Shown: piece by piece, positions 20,191 through 28,146 of the stretch
How positions within the stretch are numbered: position 1 is the first letter of the stretch
Layout: each line of letters starts with the position of its first letter
Notes under the pieces: generated by a model
The model's database searches: none
The model's input: the letters and a program-made list of their open reading frames with translations, nothing else
What the model was told of the DNA's origin: nothing
IMG/VR virus record: IMGVR_UViG_3300010334_000014
Coordinates: 1-34,967 of that record
Direction: 5' to 3' (one strand)
DNA: 34,967 nt
Source: a virus
Translations under genes and position numbers: made by a program

Positions 20191-21012
20191 ATGATGGCTG
20201 AATTAATTGAAGTGCAAGATGACCAAGGCAGTATTGCAAGCTTAGACCAATCTATCGCCGGTACAACTACAGATAACCCTGTAACAACTGAACCCGTAGA
20301 ACAAACAACTGAAACTGTAATTCCTGATAAGTATAAAGGTAAATCCTTTGACGAAATCATGAAGATGCACCAAGAAGCTGAAAAGCTCATTGGACGACAG
20401 GCTCAGGAAGTTGGTGAAGTTCGCAAACTAGCTGATGAGTTAATCAAGCAACAACTCAATACCAATAAGCAAGACACGCAGCCACGTGTAGAAGATAACG
20501 AGATAGATTACTTTGCTGATCCCGATAGGGCGGTAAATCATGCAGTAGAGAACAATCCGGTTGTTAAACAACTAAGACAGCAATCGGAACTAGCAGCGAA
20601 ACAGCAAGTCGTAGCGACCCTACAACAGCAGTATCCTGACTATTTAAACATTGTTCAAACTGAAGATTTTGCCAACTGGGTTAAGTCCTCGAAAGTACGG
20701 ACTAATTTGTTGATTGACGCTGAGAATTATAATTTAGACGCTGCTCAAGAATTGTTGGAAACATATACAGCAATCAAGGGTATCAAAGCACAAAATGCTC
20801 AAAAAGCTGATGCTGCTTTAGTCGAAGATGCTAAGACTACACGTTCACAAACACTTAGATCTGCTGCTGTTCAGAAGGGCGGTACTGGGGAAGTAGGCAA
20901 ACCTATTTATAAACGTGTCGATTTAATTCGTTTAAGAATGACAGATCCTAACAGGTATAACGATATGCAAGACGAAATTCATGCTGCGTATGCCGAAGGA
21001 CGAGTCCGTTAA
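20191..21012 (+). CDS. Scaffold protein (capsid assembly)
   Basis: Directly upstream of the major capsid gene, 273 aa, acidic and Thr/Glu-rich at the start (IPDKYKGKSFDEIMKMHQEA), then a long coiled-coil-like part (AKQQVVATLQQQYPDYLNIV) and a basic C-terminus (IYKRVDLIRLRMTDPNRYND), the usual layout for a scaffold that contacts capsid protein with its C-terminus. AGGAAAC before the ATG supports the start. The about 60 bases before it hold no gene. Homology to the P22/N4-type scaffold is inferred from position and composition. Confidence 0.86.
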   Translation: MMAELIEVQDDQGSIASLDQSIAGTTTDNPVTTEPVEQTTETVIPDKYKGKSFDEIMKMHQEAEKLIGRQAQEVGEVRKLADELIKQQLNTNKQDTQPRVEDNEIDYFADPDRAVNHAVENNPVVKQLRQQSELAAKQQVVATLQQQYPDYLNIVQTEDFANWVKSSKVRTNLLIDAENYNLDAAQELLETYTAIKGIKAQNAQKADAALVEDAKTTRSQTLRSAAVQKGGTGEVGKPIYKRVDLIRLRMTDPNRYNDMQDEIHAAYAEGRVR

Positions 21013-21035
21013 TTTAATTTTAGGAGATTTTTAAA

Positions 21036-21956
21036 ATGGCTTTAGGTACAGATCATCAAACAAAAACAACTGCAGATAAGTTTATCCCCGAGATTTGGTC
21101 CGACGAAGTAGTTGCGACCTACAAAAAGAACTTAGTCCTTGCAAACCTCATCAAAAAATTGTCTTTCAAAGGCAAAAAAGGTGACACACTCCATATCCCT
21201 AAACCGGGTCGTGGTTCCGCTAACGCAAAAGCTGCTGCTACTCAAGTAACACTGAATACAGATACAGCAACTGAAATCAACGTATTGATTGACAAGCATT
21301 TTGAGTATTCAATCTTGATCGAAGACATTGTTGACGTACAAGCTTTGGCTTCTATGCGTCAATTCTACACTGATGATGCTGGTTACGCTTTGGCTCGTCA
21401 AGTAGATACTTCATTGATCCAATTAGGTCGTGGTGTTAATGGCGGTGCAGGTACTGCTGCTTATGACACAGCTTATTTAGGTTCAAATGGTACAACTGCT
21501 TATGTTGCAGCTTCTAACAACGAAGCAGCTATCACTGATGCAGCTATCCGTCGTTCAATCCAGCGTTTGGATGACAACGATGTACCAATGGATGGTCGCT
21601 TCTTGATCGTTCCGCCTTCAAGCCGTAACACATTAATGGGTATTGCTCGTTTCACTGAGCAAGCATTCGTTGGTGAAATTGGTGGTGGTAACACAATCCG
21701 TAATGGTGAAGTTGGTAACGTATATGGTGTTCCAGTATTCGTTTCAACAAACGCTGATACAACATCCGGTTCAGGTGCTGCTCGTATTGCATTGCTAGGT
21801 CATCGTGACTTTGCAGTTTTAGCTGAGCAAATGGCTGTTCGTTCACAAACTCAATACAAACAAGAGTACCTCGGTAACTTGTTCACTGCAGATACAATCT
21901 ATGGTGTTAAAGAGTTGCGTGACGGATCTGCTGTTGCACTAGCTGTTCCAGCCTAA
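21036..21956 (+). CDS. Major capsid protein (HK97-fold, P22/N4-like)
   Basis: 306 aa with TADKFIPEIWSDEVVATYKK, KGDTLHIPKPG, EINVLIDKHFEYSILIEDIV, GRFLIVPPSSRNTL, GEVGNVYGVPVFVSTN and a C-terminus FTADTIYGVKELRDGSAVAL. These segments (N-arm, IEDIVDVQA P-domain, YGVPVFVSTN) are typical of HK97-fold capsid proteins of small podoviruses. AGGAG sits 8 bases upstream. A hairpin terminator follows, consistent with high expression. Confidence 0.93.
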   Translation: MALGTDHQTKTTADKFIPEIWSDEVVATYKKNLVLANLIKKLSFKGKKGDTLHIPKPGRGSANAKAAATQVTLNTDTATEINVLIDKHFEYSILIEDIVDVQALASMRQFYTDDAGYALARQVDTSLIQLGRGVNGGAGTAAYDTAYLGSNGTTAYVAASNNEAAITDAAIRRSIQRLDDNDVPMDGRFLIVPPSSRNTLMGIARFTEQAFVGEIGGGNTIRNGEVGNVYGVPVFVSTNADTTSGSGAARIALLGHRDFAVLAEQMAVRSQTQYKQEYLGNLFTADTIYGVKELRDGSAVALAVPA

Positions 21957-21973
21957 TACCTAGAAACTAGGTT

Positions 21974-21999
21974 CTGCCCTGCTCAAGAGAGTGGGGCAG
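21974..21999 (+). terminator. Terminator-like hairpin after the capsid gene
   Basis: An 11-bp stem (21974-21984 with 21989-21999, two G-U pairs, AAGA loop) is followed by TTTACTTT. A small hairpin CCTAG-AAA-CTAGG (21959-21971) lies just before. It may end part of the transcription and lower expression of the tail fibre downstream. Confidence 0.75.
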
Positions 22000-22050
22000 T
22001 TTACTTTAGTGCTTTGCCAAGAGCCTTAAAATAAACTGTGGAGATATAAC

Positions 22051-22218
22051 ATGGCAATTTTTAAATGTACGGAAACCAATAATACAGTAGAGTTTGATTT
22101 AGAGCACGATATTCGTACTATGCGTCAACACCCCGGCTACGTAGAGGTCCTCGAAGAGGTTAAACCTGTTGTAGAAATCAAAGAAAAGAAAACAGTAGCT
22201 AAATCTAAGGCTGAATAA
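22051..22218 (+). CDS. Small basic-tailed hypothetical protein (55 aa)
   Basis: MAIFKCTETNNTVEFDLEHD, then IRTMRQHPGYVEVLEEVKPV and a Lys-rich tail. The pattern FKCTETNNTVEF ending in MRQHPGY is common in phages, resembling a small zinc-ribbon-less head-completion protein, but I cannot name it. GGAG precedes the ATG by about 9 bases. Its TAA overlaps the fibre ATG (TAATG). Confidence 0.82.
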   Translation: MAIFKCTETNNTVEFDLEHDIRTMRQHPGYVEVLEEVKPVVEIKEKKTVAKSKAE

Positions 22219-24236
22219 TGAGCATCTATCGTGGTGCAGGTGGAGCAGGTGATGCTGTTGCAGATTCATCCAGTGAAGCCCTATTAGTCCGTCAATTAGC
22301 TGTCCAAACACAAGCTAGTGCTGATGCTGCTGCTGCTTCGGCAAGCGGTGCTTCAGGCTCAGCTACATCTGCTAATACGTCCGCTACTAACGCAGCTACT
22401 TCTGCAACTAACGCTAGTAACTCTGCTTCTACAGCAACTACTCAGGCTACTAACGCATCTAATAGTGCGTCTACAGCTACAACTAAAGCTTCTGAAGCAT
22501 CTACTTCAGCTACTAATGCTGCTAGTTCAGCATCCTCAGCAAGTACTTCAGCTACAACAGCAACTACACAGGCTACTAATGCTTCCACTTCCGCATCTGG
22601 AGCAAGCACTTCAGCAACTAACGCATCCAACTCAGCCACTACAGCAAGCACTCAAGCAACAAACGCTGCAAGCAGTGCATCGGCTGCTTCCACTTCTGCA
22701 ACCAATGCAGCAAGCTCAGCTACATCCGCATCAGGAAGTGCTTCTGGAGCAGCTACTTCAGCCACTAGTGCCAGCACTTCTGCAACTAATGCAGCAGCCA
22801 GCTCTACAAGTGCAGCAGGATCAGCAACAACAGCAACTACTCAAGCAGGTATAGCAACTACACAGGCTTCTAATGCCTCTACGAGTGCCACCACAGCGTC
22901 TACGCAAGCTAGTAATGCTAGTACCTCAGCCACTAACGCTGCAGCCTCTGCGACCTCTGCAAGTGGCTCTGCGTCGACTGCTACTACACAAGCATCTAAT
23001 GCCAGTACTTCAGCGTCTAATGCTGCTACTTCGGCAACTAACGCTGCCAACTCAGCAACAACTGCAGCATCATATACACCAAGTCAAACAGGTAACTCTG
23101 GTAAGTTCTTAACTACCAATGGTACTGCTACATCTTGGGGTACTGCGGTTACTTCTGTCACGGGTACTGCACCAGTAGTATCTTCAGGCGGTACAACTCC
23201 AGCAATATCAATGCCAGCAGCTACTACATCTGTTAGTGGCTATTTGACATCTACTGATTGGACTACCTTTAATGGTAAACAAGCAGCAGGTTCTTATGTA
23301 ACTGTCGATGGAGCATTGGGTACTCCTTCTTCAGGTACGCTTACAAACGCTACTGGTTTACCTGTTGGCGGTATCACTGCTACTGGTACTCCATCGTCTA
23401 CTACTTATCTACGTGGTGATGGTAGTTGGGCATCTGTATCAGCAACTTCGGCTAATAGCTTATCTGGTGGTGCATTAGGTTCTGTTCCTTATCAACTTTT
23501 ATCAGGTACAACAACATTCTTAGCTGGTAATACAACAACTACTCCTCAGTTTATAACCTCTACTGGTGTTGCTGGTTTAGCTACTGCTCCAACTTTAACA
23601 GGTTCAACAGGAAGCGGTAATGTAGTATTATCAACAAGCCCAACTTTAGTAACTCCAGCTTTAGGTACTCCTTCAAGTGGTACTTTAACTAACTGTACCT
23701 TCCCTACATTAAATCAAAACACATCAGGCACAGCAGCAGGTTTATCTGCTACCTTAGCAGTATCTTCTGGCGGTACTGGTGCAACTACATTAACATCAAA
23801 CAATGTTCTTTTAGGCAACGGAACTTCTGCTTTGCAAGTTGTTGCTCCCAGCACAGCAGGAAATGTATTAACTTCTAACGGTACTACATGGACATCTGCT
23901 GCTGCTGGTGGTTTAACAGGCTCTACTTCTCAACTTGCAAAGGCTTGGGTACATTTTAATGGCTCTAATCCAGCAACAATACAAGCGTCATACAATGTAA
24001 GTTCTGTAACTTATCAATCAACTGGTAGGTATTATGTTACATTTACAAACGCATTAGCGGATGCTAAATATGCTTTTGCTGGAGCTTCATCACCATCAAA
24101 CGACACTACTCAATTTATACAAACAGGGTATCAGCCTACTTATGGAACTAATACTTCTTCTGTTTGTTATTTAGCAGTTGGACCAAGTGGTGCGATAGCA
24201 TCTTCAACATTTGTTACTGTAGTATTTTTTAGGTAA
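22218..24236 (+). CDS. Tail fibre protein with Ala/Ser/Thr/Asn-rich shaft
   Basis: 672 aa. Residues about 30-285 are a long low-complexity shaft (ATNASNSASTATTQATNASN and many variants), a periodic, coiled-coil-like trimer stalk seen in phage fibres. Residues 286-600 carry short glycine-rich repeats (GNSGKFLTTNGTATSWG, VTGTAPVVSSGGTTPAISMP, SSGGTGATTL). The C-terminus AKAWVHFNGSNPATIQASYN is a typical fibre tip that would bind the host receptor. The start overlaps the preceding stop; the next gene is a fibre assembly protein. Expect high variability here. Confidence 0.93.
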   Translation: MSIYRGAGGAGDAVADSSSEALLVRQLAVQTQASADAAAASASGASGSATSANTSATNAATSATNASNSASTATTQATNASNSASTATTKASEASTSATNAASSASSASTSATTATTQATNASTSASGASTSATNASNSATTASTQATNAASSASAASTSATNAASSATSASGSASGAATSATSASTSATNAAASSTSAAGSATTATTQAGIATTQASNASTSATTASTQASNASTSATNAAASATSASGSASTATTQASNASTSASNAATSATNAANSATTAASYTPSQTGNSGKFLTTNGTATSWGTAVTSVTGTAPVVSSGGTTPAISMPAATTSVSGYLTSTDWTTFNGKQAAGSYVTVDGALGTPSSGTLTNATGLPVGGITATGTPSSTTYLRGDGSWASVSATSANSLSGGALGSVPYQLLSGTTTFLAGNTTTTPQFITSTGVAGLATAPTLTGSTGSGNVVLSTSPTLVTPALGTPSSGTLTNCTFPTLNQNTSGTAAGLSATLAVSSGGTGATTLTSNNVLLGNGTSALQVVAPSTAGNVLTSNGTTWTSAAAGGLTGSTSQLAKAWVHFNGSNPATIQASYNVSSVTYQSTGRYYVTFTNALADAKYAFAGASSPSNDTTQFIQTGYQPTYGTNTSSVCYLAVGPSGAIASSTFVTVVFFR

Positions 24237-24241
24237 AAAAA

Positions 24242-24646
24242 ATGGAACAAATAATAGTTTTTACAGCATTAAATGGAAATGTTAATGTGTGTGTTCCAAC
24301 TGGTGAACTACCTATTGAAACAGTATTAACAAAAGATTGCCCAATAGGAGCAATTATTTTCAACAAAGATGATTTGCCAAATGATGATTGGGATTTTTTC
24401 AACAGTTGGGAATTAGTAAACAATAGTGTATTAGTTAATATAACTAAAGCTAAAGAACAAACTAAAGACAGACTACGTGAAGAACGAATTCCGTTACTAG
24501 CTGCACAAGATGTTTTATATATGCAAGCTATTGAGAAAAACCAAGACCCTTCTGTAATCGTAACTGAGAAACAACGGCTTCGTGATTTGCCAACTTTAAC
24601 TAATGCTTGTACAACATTAGAGCAACTTCGTAACTTAAAGCCATGA
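24242..24646 (+). CDS. Tail fibre assembly protein
   Basis: 134 aa. The N-terminus TGELPIETVLTKDCPIGAII precedes DFFNSWELVNNSVLVNITKA and a helical C-terminus KEQTKDRLREERIPLLAAQD. This resembles the fibre assembly/chaperone family whose proteins fold or trimerise fibre tips. Immediate position after the fibre (6 bases) supports the role. A TGA overlaps an ATG of a 13-codon open frame. Confidence 0.82.
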   Translation: MEQIIVFTALNGNVNVCVPTGELPIETVLTKDCPIGAIIFNKDDLPNDDWDFFNSWELVNNSVLVNITKAKEQTKDRLREERIPLLAAQDVLYMQAIEKNQDPSVIVTEKQRLRDLPTLTNACTTLEQLRNLKP

Positions 24647-24684
24647 AACAATTATTATCTAACCTAACTGCATTGGTAGGCTAA
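24643..24684 (+). CDS. Possible 13-aa micro-ORF between fibre chaperone and lysis gene
   Basis: MKQLLSNLTALVG, in an ATGA overlap with the chaperone stop; it fills the gap to the next start. No clear ribosome site. Hydrophobic leader-like peptides can couple genes, but the frame may also be accidental. Confidence 0.3.
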   Translation: MKQLLSNLTALVG

Positions 24685-24685
24685 C

Positions 24686-24892
24686 ATGACAGATTCCGTA
24701 GAGCGTATAGCTGTCTTAGAAGCTGAAGTGGAAAAGCTACAAGAGAGCCAAAGAGAGATACTAGAGTGCATCCATTCTGTTCGTGACGAGATGATGCGTT
24801 ATAAAGGCTTCCTAGGTGGAGTAGCTTTCTTAGCTTCTGGTATCGGTATATTCTTAACAGTCTTCAAAGACTGGATTCTAAAACATTTCTAA
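24686..24892 (+). CDS. XhlA-like small membrane protein (possible lysis/holin)
   Basis: 68 aa: a coiled coil (VERIAVLEAEVEKLQESQRE) then MMRYKGFLGGVAFLASGIGI and FLTVFKDWILK, a single C-terminal membrane span. This layout is that of XhlA-like hemolysin accessory proteins, which help a holin open the membrane. GGTAGG lies about 7 bases before the ATG. It stands apart from the holin and endolysin genes (26623, 27023), by about 2 kb. Confidence 0.72.
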   Translation: MTDSVERIAVLEAEVEKLQESQREILECIHSVRDEMMRYKGFLGGVAFLASGIGIFLTVFKDWILKHF

Positions 24893-24899
24893 GGCTACT

Positions 24900-25259
24900 A
24901 TGTTTGGTAAATTAATTGCACTACTGCTTCTCTCCAGAGATACAGCACATCGTCAACATTGGAACACAATCAGTTTTGCACATCACAAGACACTCAATGA
25001 GTTCTATGACAACATCCTAGAACTGACTGATTCTTTGATGGAGAAATATCAGGGACGTAATGGACGTATAGAAGTTCCTACATTGGAAGAGAAAGATACC
25101 TATACTAAGGATGCTGTAACAGTATTGACTAAGCATCTAGACTGGATTGAGAAAGCTCGTTACGACGTAGTACCAAAAGAAGATACTCCAATACAGAACA
25201 TCATCGATGAAATAGTAGGACAGTACCTTGAAACACTTTATTTACTAACACTTGACTAA
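24900..25259 (+). CDS. Dps/ferritin-like protein (DUF5856-type, 119 aa)
   Basis: The N-terminal helices read DTAHRQHWNTISFAHHKTLN then EFYDNILELTDSLMEKYQGR. H20, H29, D44 and E48 reproduce much of the Dps ferroxidase spacing: H43 to D58 is 15 residues and D58 to E62 is 4, and here H29 to D44 is 15 and D44 to E48 is 4; the first His is three residues closer. Such phage proteins, which I recall as DUF5856, are thought to be ferritin-like. A role in iron or peroxide protection or DNA binding is plausible. The last part is predicted helical, with EDTPIQNIIDEIVGQYLETL. No hexameric or virion evidence can be read from sequence. Confidence 0.8.
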   Translation: MFGKLIALLLLSRDTAHRQHWNTISFAHHKTLNEFYDNILELTDSLMEKYQGRNGRIEVPTLEEKDTYTKDAVTVLTKHLDWIEKARYDVVPKEDTPIQNIIDEIVGQYLETLYLLTLD

Positions 25260-25268
25260 GGAATTATT

Positions 25269-25586
25269 ATGAGTACATTTCAATTAGATCCAAACGGAGT
25301 AGCTAACGGAGTTCCTGCTTTAGGAACAACTCAAGTATTTACTGTTACAAACTCTAGCGTAGCTTCAACAGCCTTTGGTGCAAATACTACAATGATTCGT
25401 ATTGCTTCATCTTTAGGTCATTGTCACTTCGCAATCGGTACAGCACCTACTGCGTCTATCACAACAAGCCCTATGTGTCCAACTAATAGTGTTACTTTTG
25501 TTAAAGTAAATCCGGGAGACAAGATTGCTGTTATTAAAGACTCTGGTGTAACATCTTCTACATTTTCTGTAACTGAACTTATCTAA
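25269..25586 (+). CDS. Probable virion beta-protein of unknown function (105 aa)
   Basis: [40 protein letters not shown], then [20 protein letters not shown] and [16 protein letters not shown] form an all-beta chain resembling small phage capsid-decoration or attachment-module proteins. The pattern TTMIRI...[11 protein letters not shown] recurs in related phages but has no assigned role. AAGG lies before the start. It is separated from the next gene by only a few bases. Confidence 0.75.
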   Translation: MSTFQLDPNGVANGVPALGTTQVFTVTNSSVASTAFGANTTMIRIASSLGHCHFAIGTAPTASITTSPMCPTNSVTFVKVNPGDKIAVIKDSGVTSSTFSVTELI

Positions 25587-25594
25587 GGACTAAT

Positions 25595-25765
25595 ATGCCA
25601 CTCAAATCTGGAACATCTAAAAAGACTATTTCTTACAATATCAAAAAAGAAATGAAAGCTGGAAAGCCACAGAAGCAAGCTATTGCTATTGCTTTGAGCA
25701 GTGCAGGTAAGTCTAAACCGATGGCTAAGCCAATGAAGAAGATGGGTGCTAAGCGTGGCTACTAA
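25595..25765 (+). CDS. Lys-rich small protein, DUF6496-like (56 aa)
   Basis: [56 protein letters not shown]. The middle QAIAIALS motif and Lys-rich flanks match a small phage family I recall as DUF6496. A highly basic peptide could bind DNA or RNA or be packaged with the virion. AAGG precedes the ATG. Confidence 0.8.
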   Translation: MPLKSGTSKKTISYNIKKEMKAGKPQKQAIAIALSSAGKSKPMAKPMKKMGAKRGY

Positions 25766-25910
25766 GATGGGCTTGTATGCCAATATCGCTGCTAAACGTC
25801 GTCGTATCGCTGAAGGATCTGGCGAGAAGATGCGTAAAGTAGGTGCTAAAGGTGCTCCTAGTGCTAAGGACTTCAAAGACTCTGCTAAGACAGCTAAGAA
25901 GAAGAAATAA
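25755..25910 (+). CDS. Lys-rich small protein (51 aa)
   Basis: [51 protein letters not shown]. Start set at GTG 25755, giving the MATKxGLYANI start seen in similar phage proteins (from memory); the first ATG, 25767, would shorten it by four residues. It overlaps the previous gene by 11 bases and the next by a TAATG. Strongly basic, function unknown. Confidence 0.75.
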   Translation: MATKMGLYANIAAKRRRIAEGSGEKMRKVGAKGAPSAKDFKDSAKTAKKKK

Positions 25911-26155
25911 TGGTTAAGAAAGTTTATCAGAACCCTAATGGCGGACTTAATCAAAAAGGTAGAGACTTTTATAACAAGACTACCGGATCTAAGCTAAAGC
26001 CACCGGTGTCTGCTAAGGAGGCTGCAAAGTCTCCTAAAGCTGCTGGTAGACGTAAAAGCTTCTGTGCTCGTATGGAAGGTGTTAAGGGTCCTATGAAGGA
26101 TGAAAAGGGTAGACCTACTCGTAAGTCCTTAGCACTCAAGAAGTGGGATTGTTAA
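25910..26155 (+). CDS. DUF6321-like basic protein (81 aa)
   Basis: [40 protein letters not shown] and SPKAAGRRKSFCARMEGVKG, then MKDEKGRPTRKSLALKKWDC. The GGLNQKGR, SPKAAGRRKSFCARM and LALKKWDC patterns match a conserved phage family I recall as DUF6321, unknown in function. Third Lys/Arg-rich gene in a row. Confidence 0.85.
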   Translation: MVKKVYQNPNGGLNQKGRDFYNKTTGSKLKPPVSAKEAAKSPKAAGRRKSFCARMEGVKGPMKDEKGRPTRKSLALKKWDC

Positions 26156-26160
26156 GTTGA

Positions 26161-26613
26161 ATGCCAGATCCATATGGAATCTCCGAAGGAGTCAAAGCCT
26201 TTAGTAGTAGTCTTGATAGCGGTCGAGAGGCTGCTAACAAGCTATCTAAAAGCATTGAAGGGATACAACAAGACGCAGCAGATGTAGCACAGCGTCAAGC
26301 TACAGAGAGACGTAGAGCAGCCAGAGAAGCGGAGTTTAAGAAAGAGACTGCTTTACTTAAAGCTTTAAAAGACTGGAACCACAAGAAGCAGATTAGTGAC
26401 CAAGAAGCTAAGCTCAAGATAGACTTCATTAAGAAGCATGGTGCTAAAGAGTGGGAAGCGTTACTAAAGATCAAACTAGATATAGAGAAAATGGAACAAC
26501 AGAATAAAGATCAATATCAGCATGACATGAAAGCTGTTAGACGAGTACAGTTTTATTGCTTTGCTGCTGCTGCAGTGATAGCTTGGTATTTAACTTGGGG
26601 TTATAAAATTTAA
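26161..26613 (+). CDS. Coiled-coil protein with C-terminal membrane span (150 aa)
   Basis: A long charged helix (about residues 15-125: RQATERRRAAREAEFKKETA, KLKIDFIKKHGAKEWEALLK, DIEKMEQQNKDQYQHDMKAV) followed by VQFYCFAAAAVIAWYLTWGY, one span at the C-terminus. This could be a spanin-like or holin-associated lysis protein, although inner-membrane spanins usually have an N-terminal anchor; an unusual orientation or a virion role is also possible. It precedes the 3-TM holin. Confidence 0.75.
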   Translation: MPDPYGISEGVKAFSSSLDSGREAANKLSKSIEGIQQDAADVAQRQATERRRAAREAEFKKETALLKALKDWNHKKQISDQEAKLKIDFIKKHGAKEWEALLKIKLDIEKMEQQNKDQYQHDMKAVRRVQFYCFAAAAVIAWYLTWGYKI

Positions 26614-26622
26614 AGGTAGGAT

Positions 26623-27036
26623 ATGTTTCCATTAGACGCAATACTAGGTATCGGTAGCAAACTCATTGACCACTTCTTTCCTGATGCAAAACAGGCAGAA
26701 GAGGCTAAGCTTAAACTGCTTGAGATGCAACAGAATGGTCAGTTAGCTCAGTTAAATGCTGATGTAAGCGAACAACAAGAACTGACTAAAAGACAAGAAG
26801 CTGATATGGCTTCAGACTCTTGGTTGTCTAAGAATATCCGTCCTATGACATTAATTGCTATTCTAGCTGGTTATTTTATCTTTGCTGGTTTATCTGCTGC
26901 CAAGATTGAAGTTACAGGTGAATATGTTCAGTTATTAGGTCAATGGGGTATGTTGATTATGTCTTTCTACTTCGGTGGTCGTACTCTAGAGAAGATTATG
27001 GATATGAAAGCTAAGGACAAAGATGCAACTAAGTGA
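26623..27036 (+). CDS. Holin, 3-TM type (GTA_holin_3TM-like)
   Basis: 137 aa. An amphipathic N-terminal part (LDAILGIGSKLIDHFFPDAK), a coiled-coil-like middle, then IRPMTLIAILAGYFIFAGLS and WGMLIMSFYFGGRTLEKIMD, two clear spans with a short loop. The pattern NIRPMT with FGGRTLEK matches the GTA_holin_3TM family, which forms membrane holes that release the endolysin. It overlaps the endolysin gene by 14 bases. Confidence 0.85.
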   Translation: MFPLDAILGIGSKLIDHFFPDAKQAEEAKLKLLEMQQNGQLAQLNADVSEQQELTKRQEADMASDSWLSKNIRPMTLIAILAGYFIFAGLSAAKIEVTGEYVQLLGQWGMLIMSFYFGGRTLEKIMDMKAKDKDATK

Positions 27037-27451
27037 ACACTTTACTCTTGAAGAGTTAACTCATACAGATCATCGTCAGTTTGATAATACTCCTAATGAA
27101 CAAGAACGTGAGAATCTAGGTCGTTTAGCTACTCTGCTAGAAAGAGTTAAAGAAGTATTAGGTGGTAAACCTATCATGATTAACTCTGCTTTCAGGTCTA
27201 AAGCTGTGAATGATGCCGTTGGTAGCAAAGATTCGAGCCAACACCGTATAGGCTGTGCTGCTGACATCCGAGTCCCCGGCATGACTCCAGATCAAGTTGT
27301 AAGAGCTATTATGGCTTCGGACATAGGGTACGATCAGATCATCAGAGAATTCAATGCATGGACTCATATAAGCGTTCCTAATAGCTTTACTATACCACCA
27401 AGAAACCAAGCCTTGATTATCGATAAGACAGGCACAAGAAAGTTCAGTTAA
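27023..27451 (+). CDS. Endolysin, M15-type peptidase
   Basis: Murein peptidase for lysis, 142 aa. VanY/Peptidase_M15-like zinc site: SSQHRIGCAADIRVPG (H74, D81) and FNAWTHISV (H115), with E109 a likely catalytic base. SAFRSKAVNDAVG is the matching upstream motif. It likely cuts peptide cross-links of the host wall after holin opening. It overlaps the holin gene; no signal peptide, so it is holin-dependent. Followed by the third host-type promoter. Confidence 0.92.
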   Translation: MQLSEHFTLEELTHTDHRQFDNTPNEQERENLGRLATLLERVKEVLGGKPIMINSAFRSKAVNDAVGSKDSSQHRIGCAADIRVPGMTPDQVVRAIMASDIGYDQIIREFNAWTHISVPNSFTIPPRNQALIIDKTGTRKFS

Positions 27452-27454
27452 AAC

Positions 27455-27483
27455 TTGACTTTTTCTACAAAATGTGTTAAAAT
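27455..27483 (+). promoter_or_regulatory. Sigma70 promoter before the tail block
   Basis: TTGACT (27455-27460), 17 bases, TAAAAT (27478-27483), preceded by GTGT like the promoter at 19556. It lies between the endolysin and adaptor genes and would raise tail and ejection protein expression. Confidence 0.87.
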
Positions 27484-27492
27484 AAGGACACC

Positions 27493-28146
27493 ATGGCATC
27501 CCCGACCTACTTACAATTAGTAAATGATGTACTGATTAGACTTCGTGAGAACGAGGTCTCTTCTGTATCAGATAACGCTTATTCAAAGCTTATCGGTAAA
27601 TTTGTAAATGATGCTAAGCGTCAGTGTGAAGATGCTTACAACTGGAATGCATTATCAGATACTTTATCAGCCGTAACCGGTGCAGATGTGTTCAACTATG
27701 TATTAGTTGGGTCCGGACAACGATTTCGTGTAATTGATGTTATTAATGATACCAATGATTACTTTCTAGAGTTACAAACAACTGAGCAAATGAACAAGTT
27801 GTTCTTGACACAAACTGCTCAAAAAGACCAACCAAGATACTATAACTTCAACGGTACAAACTCTAACGGTGATACACAGGTAGATCTCTATCCAATCCCT
27901 AACGGTGTTTACAATATTCGTTTTAACGTTATTAAACCACAAGTACCACTATCAGCTAACGCAGATCAGCTATTAATTCCATCAGAGCCTGTCATATTTA
28001 ATGCCCTAGCTCGTGCAATGGGTGAGCGTGGTGAAGACGGTGGTATTGCTTCTAACGAAGCCTATGCAATGTACAAAGCTTCTCTAAGTGACGCTATCTC
28101 TCTTGAGAGTGGTCGTTACCTTGAAGAGGCAGAGTGGACTAGCTAA
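27493..28146 (+). CDS. Head-tail adaptor (tail tubular protein A-like)
   Basis: 217 aa. MASPTYLQLVNDVLIRLREN, YSKLIGKFVNDAKRQCEDAY, WNALSDTLSAV, then a C-terminal FNALARAMGERGEDGG helix: the pattern of podovirus adaptor proteins (T7 gp11 or P22 gp4 type) that bind below the portal. It is a few bases after the promoter, and AAGGACACC sits before the ATG. Its TAATG overlap with the next gene supports co-translation of the nozzle. Confidence 0.86.
   Translation: MASPTYLQLVNDVLIRLRENEVSSVSDNAYSKLIGKFVNDAKRQCEDAYNWNALSDTLSAVTGADVFNYVLVGSGQRFRVIDVINDTNDYFLELQTTEQMNKLFLTQTAQKDQPRYYNFNGTNSNGDTQVDLYPIPNGVYNIRFNVIKPQVPLSANADQLLIPSEPVIFNALARAMGERGEDGGIASNEAYAMYKASLSDAISLESGRYLEEAEWTS

Noticed and set aside
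22318-23112. Open frames of 69-178 codons on both strands overlapping the fibre shaft
   Set aside because: Low-complexity Ala/Ser/Thr codon repeats leave several frames open. Their products are Leu/Gln- or Val/Ala-rich monotonous chains with no ribosome sites of their own.
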